From the NCBI GenBank assembly GCA_023415035.1, contig JAEZLX010000051.1, positions 1 to 12,726 on the forward strand: a stretch of DNA of 12,726 bases, given 5' to 3'. This document shows, in pieces, positions 8,529 through 12,726 of this stretch. A program made the translations under genes and the position numbers. How positions within the stretch are numbered: position 1 is the stretch's first letter; each line of letters begins with the position of its first letter. The notes under the pieces are model-generated. The model had not been told where the DNA came from. It saw only the letters and a list, made by a program, of their open reading frames with translations, and did not search any database. The stretch is from Pseudomonadota bacterium. GTDB lineage: Bacteria; Pseudomonadota; Gammaproteobacteria; Burkholderiales; Burkholderiaceae_C.

Positions 8529-9047
8529 TCAGCGGCCGCGCCAGGCGGTCAAGCCCAACACCCCGGCCATGGCCACGAACCAGAGGAAGGACCAGTTCGC
8601 GATCGTCAGGCCCAGGAAGGTCCAGTCCACGGCCGAGCAGTCGCCGCTGCCCCGGAACACCATGGGAATGACCCGCTTCAGGGGGAAGTTCTCGATCATG
8701 CCGTAGAGGTCGCGGCCGCAGGCCAGCACCTCGGGCGGATTCCACTGAAGCCAGCTCTGGCGCGCCGCCACGAAGGCGCCGAACAGCGCCAACAGCCCCG
8801 CCAGCACCAGCAGGACCCTCCGGCCCGCACGACCGGCCACGGCCGCCGCCAGCGCCGCCAGCACACCCACCAGCACGAGGGCATAGCGCTGCACGATGCA
8901 CATCGGGCACGGCTCCAGGCCGACCACGTGCTGCAGGTACATGCCGAAGGCCAGCAGACCCAGGCAGGCCAGCGCCACCAGCAGCGCGGTGCGACGGGGA
9001 TGATCGACGGGAAAGGCAGTCAGGCGGGAAACGGGCGTTGAAGACAC
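8529..9047 (-). CDS. dsbB: Disulfide bond formation protein DsbB
   Basis: DsbB is an inner-membrane quinone reductase that reoxidises periplasmic DsbA. The 172-residue protein has four hydrophobic segments, at about residues 18-38, 53-72, 77-97 and 146-166. It has the first redox pair CPMC (47-50) in the first periplasmic loop and the second pair Cys110 and Cys137 in the second loop (ACGRDLYGMIENFPLKR and GSGDCS). I prefer the GTG at 9047. AGGAA at 9054-9058 sits 6 nt upstream, and the length suits DsbB. An upstream in-frame ATG at 9080 would add 11 residues (MVAAQPFQEPP), but it lies inside a strong hairpin and has no good ribosome binding site. The gene is downstream of fpr on the same strand and convergent with argA. 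No direct functional link to fpr is known. Confidence 0.93.
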   Translation of the reverse strand: MSSTPVSRLTAFPVDHPRRTALLVALACLGLLAFGMYLQHVVGLEPCPMCIVQRYALVLVGVLAALAAAVAGRAGRRVLLVLAGLLALFGAFVAARQSWLQWNPPEVLACGRDLYGMIENFPLKRVIPMVFRGSGDCSAVDWTFLGLTIANWSFLWFVAMAGVLGLTAWRGR

Positions 9048-9053
9048 GGGAGG

Positions 9054-9058
9054 TTCCT
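9054..9058 (-). promoter_or_regulatory. Ribosome binding site deciding the dsbB start
   Basis: On the minus strand AGGAA lies 6 nt before the GTG at 9047. This supports the shorter dsbB start over the ATG at 9080. Confidence 0.55.
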
Positions 9059-9066
9059 GAAACGGC

Positions 9067-9089
9067 TGCGCGGCCACCATGGCCGCGCA
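9067..9089 (-). terminator. Strong hairpin between fpr and dsbB
   Basis: A perfect 10-bp stem (TGCGCGGCCA paired with TGGCCGCGCA) encloses a 3-nt loop, in the gap between the fpr stop and the dsbB start. Read leftward it is followed by GCCGTTTCAGG and not by a real T-run. It could therefore be a processing or attenuation structure as easily as a terminator. It covers the alternative dsbB ATG at 9080. Confidence 0.45.
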
Positions 9090-9141
9090 ACATTGTCATG
9101 CAGAACGGGCGGCGTGCCGAAAGTTCCCGCCCCGGGGCGCA

Positions 9142-9915
9142 TCAGCTGTCCGCGAACGCGCGCTCGATCACGAACTGGCCGGGGCGCGTGGTGTTGCCCT
9201 CGACGAAGCCGCGCTTCTCGCACAGCCCCTTGAGGTCGCGCAGCATCTCGGGGCTGCCGCAGATCATCACGCGGTCCTCGGCCGGGTTCAGGTCGGGCAG
9301 ACCCAGATCCTTGGCCAGCTGGCCGTTCTCGATCAGGGTCGGGATACGGCCCTGGTGAACGAAGGGCTCGCGCGTCACCGTCGGGTAGTAGAGGAACTGC
9401 TTCTGCACCATCTCGCCCAGGAACTCGTCCTGCTTGAGCTGGGTCTCGAGCATGTCACGGTAGGCCAGTTCCTTGACCTCGCGCACGCCGTGCACCAGCA
9501 CCACCTGCTCGAACTTCTCGTAGGTCTCGGGATCGCGGATCACGCTCAGGAACGGCGCCAGGCCGGTGCCGGTGGACAGCAGGTACAGGCGCTTGGCCGG
9601 CAGCAGGTAGTCGATCAGCAGCGTGCCGGTCGGCTTGCGGCCGACGATGATGGTGTCACCCGGCTGGATGTGCTGCAGGCGCGAGGTCAGCGGGCCATCC
9701 GGCACCTTGATACTCAGGAACTCCAGATGCTCGGCATAGTTCGGGCTGGCAATGCTGTAGGCGCGCAGCAGGGGCTTGCCATCGACCTTCAGGCCGATCA
9801 TGGTGAAATGGCCGTTGGAAAACCGCAGGGCGGTGTCCCGCGTGGTGGTGAAACTGAACAGGCGGTCCGTCCAGTGGTGAACGCTCAGCACGCGCTCTTC
9901 CAGAAATGCGCTCAT
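9142..9915 (-). CDS. fpr: Ferredoxin/flavodoxin-NADP+ reductase
   Basis: This 257-residue FAD enzyme moves electrons between NADPH and ferredoxin or flavodoxin in the cytoplasm. Its length fits bacterial Fpr. FAD-binding RAYSIAS is at 51-57, the NADP-domain GTGLAPF at 116-122 and CGSPEM at 219-224. The tail FVIERAFADS resembles the Azotobacter/Rhodobacter subclass, which extends past the aromatic residue seen at the end of plant enzymes. The ATG at 9915 is preceded by AGGA at 9922-9925 with 6-nt spacing. The gene faces away from yggX across a 339-nt intergenic region. On the minus strand a TACAAT at 10014-10019 is a possible -10 element, but no convincing -35 was found at the right distance. 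In E. coli fpr is a SoxRS target; regulation here is unknown. Confidence 0.94.
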   Translation of the reverse strand: MSAFLEERVLSVHHWTDRLFSFTTTRDTALRFSNGHFTMIGLKVDGKPLLRAYSIASPNYAEHLEFLSIKVPDGPLTSRLQHIQPGDTIIVGRKPTGTLLIDYLLPAKRLYLLSTGTGLAPFLSVIRDPETYEKFEQVVLVHGVREVKELAYRDMLETQLKQDEFLGEMVQKQFLYYPTVTREPFVHQGRIPTLIENGQLAKDLGLPDLNPAEDRVMICGSPEMLRDLKGLCEKRGFVEGNTTRPGQFVIERAFADS

Positions 9916-10204
9916 GTTGTGTCCTGTGGAGTCCCGCCGTGCCGTTCACGGGGGACGAATCATCGAAAGTGCATCGCGGCGCCTGTGCGTGCAGGCCGGC
10001 ACTCCAACACCGTATTGTAAAAAAATGACTACCCTCGCCCACTTGAGCCATGTCAGAAAAGGCACGGCTGCGGCAAGGTCTATGACCACACCGCCCATGG
10101 GCAGCGTGGGGATGCCCCGGGCTTGCTACAGTGTCGGGACTGTGGCGTTGATGGCGACGGGGAAACCAGCCCCGGTATTGTCACATCACAATCCATAGAA
10201 CCCG

Positions 10205-10228
10205 AACAAATTTGTTTTTATAAAAACA
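10205..10228. promoter_or_regulatory. Overlapping palindromes upstream of yggX, candidate operator/promoter
   Basis: AACAAATTTGTT (10205-10216) and TGTTTTTATAAAAACA (10213-10228) are both perfect palindromes and share 4 nt. They lie 27-50 nt upstream of the yggX ATG in an AT-rich stretch that contains TATAAA (10219-10224) and CATATT (10227-10232). The position fits a promoter core or repressor/activator site. I could not assign a known regulator. Confidence 0.4.
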
Positions 10229-10243
10229 TATTCCATTCAGCAT

Positions 10244-10249
10244 AAGGAA
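10244..10249 (+). promoter_or_regulatory. Ribosome binding site of yggX
   Basis: AAGGAA lies 5 nt before the ATG at 10255 and fixes the start. Confidence 0.7.
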
Positions 10250-10254
10250 CCGCG

Positions 10255-10527
10255 ATGGCACGCACTGTTTTCTGCATCAAGCTCGGCAAGGAAGCCGAAG
10301 GCCTGGATTTCCCGCCCTACCCTGGCGAGCTGGGCAAGCGCATCTATGAAAACGTCAGCAAGGAAGCCTGGGCGGCCTGGCTGCGCCACCAGACCATGCT
10401 GCTCAATGAAAACCGCCTGAACCTGGCCGACGCGCGCGCCCGCCAGTACTTGGCGCGCCAGATGGAAAAGCACTTCTTCGGTGACGGCGCCGACGCCGCC
10501 GCCGGCTACGTTCCGCCCCAGAACTGA
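10255..10527 (+). CDS. yggX: YggX, Fe(2+)-trafficking / oxidative damage protection protein
   Basis: This 90-residue cytoplasmic protein is a full-length match to the YggX family, which protects iron-sulfur clusters from oxidative damage and is thought to handle labile iron. The family signature is complete. It has ARTVFC with the conserved Cys7, EAEGLDF, YPGELGKRIYENVSKEAW, WLRHQTMLLNENRLNL, and a tail with FFG and GYVPP. The ATG is fixed by an AAGGAA 5 nt upstream. The gene lies 19 nt before the mnmC-like gene on the same strand, so the two probably form one transcript, and it is divergent from fpr. In enterobacteria yggX is next to mutY and is a SoxRS target; that linkage is not seen here. 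Confidence 0.96.
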   Translation: MARTVFCIKLGKEAEGLDFPPYPGELGKRIYENVSKEAWAAWLRHQTMLLNENRLNLADARARQYLARQMEKHFFGDGADAAAGYVPPQN

Positions 10528-10546
10528 TCGCGCCAGCCCGCCCACG

Positions 10547-11728
10547 ATGCCCACCCGCAGCGTGATGGTGATCGGCGCCGGCCTGGCCGGTGCCGCGCTC
10601 GCTCGTGCGCTCGCAGAGCGCCAATGGGATGTGCTGCTCATCGACGAAGCCAGCGGACCTGCCGCCCGAGCCTCGGCACTGCCCGTGGGCATGCTCAGCC
10701 CGCACCAGACCCGCACGCCGACGCCCATGTCGCGCCTGACCGAACTGGGCGTGGCGCGCATGCGCCAGGCGCTGCCGCAGCTGCTGCCGCAGGGTTGTGG
10801 GTGGCAGGACACCGAGATCGACAACCTTGGGCATGCGCCCGGCCACTGGCCGGCTGCGATGGTCAGGCCTTCGGCGCTGGTGCAGGCCTGGCTGGAAGCG
10901 GCCGCCCGCACGGGCCGTTGCCGCACTCGCTGGAACAGCCGGGTGCATCGGATCACCCACGAAAACGGCCATTGGCAGGCCTTTGCCGAAGATGGCGGAT
11001 CACTAGGGGAAGCGGATCACGTCGTCTTTGCCGCAGCATGGGGCAGCACCGCCCTGCTGAACCGAAGTCTCGGGTTCGATCCGCAAATCCTGCCGCTGCG
11101 CCCCGTCAAGGGCCAGCTCAGTTTCGGCCCTTGGGCCGGGGTGCCGCTGGCCGAACGCCCGTGCCGCGACAACGGCGTCTACATCCCCCTGTACGAGGAT
11201 TCGGCCGCGCCGCCCGGCGTGCCCGCGCGGCTGTGGGCCATGGGATCGACCTATGACCGCGGCCGCAGCGACACCGTGGTGGAACCCGCCGCCCACGAGC
11301 GCAACCTGCAAAGCCTGCGAGCCCTGCGGCCCGAGGCGGCCGAGCACATGGCTCGCGCGATGGCCGAGGGCACCCTGCTGGGCTGGTCGGACGTGCGCTG
11401 CGCCTCGCTCGACCGGCTGCCTCTGCTGGGCACGCTGCCCGACCTGGCGGCCTTGCGCCGGCAGCTCGACGATGCCGGCCACCGCCGCGGCAGCGTTCCG
11501 CTCGGCCAATGCCCCCGCCTGCCCGGCGCGCACATCTTCGCCGCCTTGGGGTCACGCGGACTGAGTCTGGCACTGGCCGGTGCCGAATGGCTGGCCGACC
11601 ACCTGGACACCGGCGCCATGCCGCTGCCGGACGACCTCGCGCGAGCAGTGGACCCCGCCCGTTTTGCCTGGCGCCAGTGGCGACGCCAGGGCGGTACCGC
11701 GCCGCAGCCGGATCAGGCCATCGCCTGA
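10547..11728 (+). CDS. mnmC: Stand-alone MnmC C-terminal-type FAD-dependent oxidoreductase
   Basis: This 393-residue FAD protein of the D-amino-acid-oxidase fold matches the C-terminal (MnmC2) half of the bifunctional tRNA enzyme MnmC. That domain removes the carboxymethyl group from cmnm5(s2)U34 in the tRNA wobble position. The dinucleotide-binding motif GAGLAG is at residues 10-15. MnmC-like signatures follow: LPLRPVKGQLSFGP, MGSTYDRGRSDT, GWSDVRCASLDRLPLLGTLPD and the FAD-site end AALGSRGLSLALAGAEWLA. The N-terminal methyltransferase domain (MnmD/MnmC1) of the fused enzyme is absent. I chose the ATG at 10547 because it puts the Rossmann motif at the N-terminus; the open frame upstream overlaps yggX. 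No Shine-Dalgarno is visible, so coupling to yggX is likely. Another amino-acid oxidase activity is a less likely alternative. The 3' end overlaps the convergent gene by 16 nt. Confidence 0.82.
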   Translation: MPTRSVMVIGAGLAGAALARALAERQWDVLLIDEASGPAARASALPVGMLSPHQTRTPTPMSRLTELGVARMRQALPQLLPQGCGWQDTEIDNLGHAPGHWPAAMVRPSALVQAWLEAAARTGRCRTRWNSRVHRITHENGHWQAFAEDGGSLGEADHVVFAAAWGSTALLNRSLGFDPQILPLRPVKGQLSFGPWAGVPLAERPCRDNGVYIPLYEDSAAPPGVPARLWAMGSTYDRGRSDTVVEPAAHERNLQSLRALRPEAAEHMARAMAEGTLLGWSDVRCASLDRLPLLGTLPDLAALRRQLDDAGHRRGSVPLGQCPRLPGAHIFAALGSRGLSLALAGAEWLADHLDTGAMPLPDDLARAVDPARFAWRQWRRQGGTAPQPDQAIA

Positions 11729-11732
11729 TCCG
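11709..11732. terminator. Perfect 10-bp palindrome shared by two convergent stop codons
   Basis: CGGATCAGGC pairs with GCCTGATCCG across a CATC loop. The TGA stops of both convergent genes (11726-11728 on plus, 11713-11715 on minus) lie inside the stem. No T-run follows on either strand. The position makes a bidirectional transcription-ending or mRNA 3'-end structure plausible. Confidence 0.55.
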
Positions 11733-12498
11733 CGTCGGCGACCACCAGCCGGCGAAGTTCCTCGAACTGCAATGGCCTGGCCAGAAGGCCGCTCATCGCC
11801 ATGCGCTGGGCATGCCGGCGCATGCGGCGCCGGCCCCACCAGTCCGCGGCCGGTGCCACCAGCTCGCTCAGGCCGACGATGCGCAGTTGCGGGCGGCTTG
11901 CCGCCATCTCGCGCGCCAGGTTCCAGGCCGGCAGGTGCGGCGCATCCAGATCGAGCACCGCCAACGCATGCTCCTGAGCCCTGATCCGCTCCAGCGCCTG
12001 CTCGGCATCCTCGACCAGCTCGGCGGCATCCAGCCCCAAGCGTTGCAGCCACAAAACCAGTTCGAGCAGATCCGGCCGCCGAGGCCCGACCACCAACGCG
12101 CGGTCGGCCGCCGAGGGCGGTAGAAGATCCGGTCCGCTCACGTCCAGATCAAGATTGCCGGTGTCGTACTGGCGGGCGGCGAACACGCCGTCCAGGTCCA
12201 TCAGCAGCTCGGACCAGGAAATCGGCCGCTCCAGAACGCGCCAAGCCTGGGGTGAGGGCGCGCCGCCCACCCAGATGAGCCGCTGGCCGGGCCTTGCCTC
12301 GCGCACATGGGCCAGCACGGCCTCGGCGGATCCGCCGTCCACCAGCAGCACATCGGCCTGACCGGGCTCTCCCATGACCCCAGCCCAGGCGGCATAGGTC
12401 GGCTCCCGGCCTTCCGACAGTCTGAACAGCGTGTTCAGCGCATACCGCTCAGCGTCGGAAAACCCGATGACCTGCACAAAAACCCTCGTTGAATCCAT
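11713..12498 (-). CDS. Protein with two degenerate response-regulator receiver-like domains
   Basis: I do not recognise a named family for this 261-residue protein. It appears to contain two receiver-like halves and no output domain. The first (about 1-110) has VFVQVIGFSDAERYALNTLF, a strand ending in Asp54 (ADVLLVDGG), and RPISWSELLMDLDGV. The second (about 132-255) is closer to a true receiver: ALVVGPRRPDLLELVLWLQRLG, AVLDLDAPHLPAWNLAREM with Asp183 at the phosphoacceptor position, then SGLLARPLQFEELRRL. The acidic pair after the first strand is missing in the second half, and Arg241 replaces the invariant lysine, so normal phosphorylation chemistry is doubtful. No signal peptide or membrane segment is seen. 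The gene is divergent from cysI across 171 nt and overlaps the mnmC-like gene tail to tail. A role in controlling cysI or another pathway is only a guess. Confidence 0.78.
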   Translation of the reverse strand: MDSTRVFVQVIGFSDAERYALNTLFRLSEGREPTYAAWAGVMGEPGQADVLLVDGGSAEAVLAHVREARPGQRLIWVGGAPSPQAWRVLERPISWSELLMDLDGVFAARQYDTGNLDLDVSGPDLLPPSAADRALVVGPRRPDLLELVLWLQRLGLDAAELVEDAEQALERIRAQEHALAVLDLDAPHLPAWNLAREMAASRPQLRIVGLSELVAPAADWWGRRRMRRHAQRMAMSGLLARPLQFEELRRLVVADADQAMA

Positions 12499-12552
12499 GC
12501 GCGCATCTTACGCACGATCCGGTTCCCACTTTGCCACGCGGCGATCTTTTCT

Positions 12553-12602
12553 TATTTCCAAAAGAAATACATCAATTAGAAATTTGTAGTTTGCGATATA
12601 AG
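12553..12602 (+). promoter_or_regulatory. Candidate CysB-type operator and cysI promoter
   Basis: In a sharply AT-rich island between the receiver-like gene and cysI, TATTTC and GAAATA form a perfect inverted repeat with a 5-nt gap (12553-12569). A second GAAATT starts at 12579, 15 bp downstream of the first GAAATA. A possible -10 (TATAAG, 12597-12602) follows without a good -35, as expected for an activator-dependent promoter. A GC-rich leader of about 65 nt precedes the ATG. CysB is a known activator of cysI-containing operons and its gene lies in this window. The site assignment is inference. Confidence 0.4.
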
Positions 12603-12669
12603 GCTTAGCGCCTACAGTGGCGCCCTGGCCGTGGCTTGCCCGCGGTTTCCGACAGCACTTCCGAGCACG

Positions 12670-12726
12670 ATGTACCAGTATTCCGACTTCGACCGACAGT
12701 TCGTCCGCCAGCGCGCGGCCCAGTTC
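12670..12726 (+). CDS. cysI: Sulfite/nitrite reductase haemoprotein CysI, first 19 codons
   Basis: The last 57 nt start with an ATG and read MYQYSDFDRQFVRQRAAQF without a stop to the right edge. This closely matches the N-terminus of the sirohaem- and 4Fe-4S-containing nitrite/sulfite reductase that opens the cys operon in Burkholderiales. The enzyme reduces sulfite to sulfide for cysteine synthesis. It needs sirohaem, whose iron is inserted by a chelatase such as the CbiX encoded at 642. The ribosome binding site is weak (GAG 4 nt before the ATG). Only the N-terminus is visible, so the call rests on 19 residues plus the upstream operator-like region. Confidence 0.75.
   Translation, partial: MYQYSDFDRQFVRQRAAQF

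Larger units (their letters stand above)
9916..10254. other. Divergent intergenic region between fpr and yggX
   Basis: These 339 nt hold no convincing gene; a possible 94-residue frame across the middle has no family resemblance and no ribosome binding site. The fpr-proximal half contains a possible minus-strand -10 (TACAAT, 10014-10019) next to a run of seven A's. The middle contains GCCCATGGGC (10093-10102) and a small inverted repeat ACAGT/ACTGT (10128-10143). The yggX-proximal 60 nt turn sharply AT-rich and carry two overlapping perfect palindromes at 10205-10228. No tRNA or clear small RNA was recognised. Confidence 0.6.

Noticed and set aside
7732..9099. A 455-codon minus-strand open frame across the end of argA and all of dsbB
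   Set aside because: It runs antisense to the ArgA acetyltransferase domain and in a different frame from the clear DsbB. It has a biased composition and no recognisable motif.
10012..10045. A full sigma-70 promoter for fpr around TACAAT 10014-10019
   Set aside because: The -10 match is good, but no hexamer near TTGACA occurs 16-19 nt upstream on the minus strand, so I list it only as a possible -10.
9914..10198. A possible 94-residue protein in the fpr-yggX gap
   Set aside because: It has no ribosome binding site, starts at the fpr start region on the opposite strand, and has no motif or plausible composition.
1..12726. CRISPR arrays, insertion sequences, tRNAs, phage or defence genes
   Set aside because: None is seen. 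There are no regularly spaced repeats, no transposase-like proteins and no tRNA-like folds recognised by eye, and the genes are core chromosomal types.

Overview
The window looks like a piece of a Burkholderiales (betaproteobacterial) chromosome, probably Comamonadaceae or a close relative. This rests on its high GC content, tightly packed genes, and proteins of the type seen in that group (LptG, CbiX, CysB, HrpA, ArgA, DsbB, Fpr, YggX, MnmC-like, CysI). There are no tRNA or rRNA genes, insertion sequences, CRISPR arrays or phage genes. It reads as core chromosome, not as an accessory island.

Layout. (1) Bases 1-637 hold the 3' part of lptG, which is interrupted by an in-frame TAG and lacks a short membrane stretch. 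(2) Bases 642-3128 hold a tight rightward group: cbiX (sirohydrochlorin chelatase), cysB (sulfur regulator) and a methionine-type aminotransferase. The first two overlap by 4 nt, and cysB and the aminotransferase abut or overlap depending on start choice. (3) Bases 3143-7138 hold leftward hrpA (RNA helicase), convergent with the aminotransferase and divergent from argA (7150-8490), with only 11 bp between the two starts. (4) Bases 8529-9915 hold leftward fpr followed by dsbB, separated by a strong hairpin. (5) A 339-nt intergenic region precedes rightward yggX (10255-10527) and a stand-alone MnmC C-terminal-type oxidoreductase (10547-11728). (6) A leftward protein with two degenerate receiver-like domains (11713-12498) overlaps the mnmC stop codon through a shared palindrome. 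(7) A 171-nt AT-rich divergent promoter region leads to the first 19 codons of cysI at the right edge.

How the genes fit together. CbiX makes the iron-loaded sirohaem precursor needed by sulfite reductase (CysI), and CysB is the usual activator of cys genes. The window therefore carries sulfur-assimilation genes at both ends, with a candidate CysB-type operator upstream of cysI. The fpr/yggX pair is a divergent redox and iron-protection module; both genes belong to the SoxRS regulon in E. coli. ArgA, HrpA and DsbB are housekeeping.

No clearly new multi-gene system was found. The points most worth a second look are the doubly damaged lptG, the tandem pseudo-receiver protein divergent from cysI, the palindrome shared by two convergent stop codons, and the palindrome cluster upstream of yggX.
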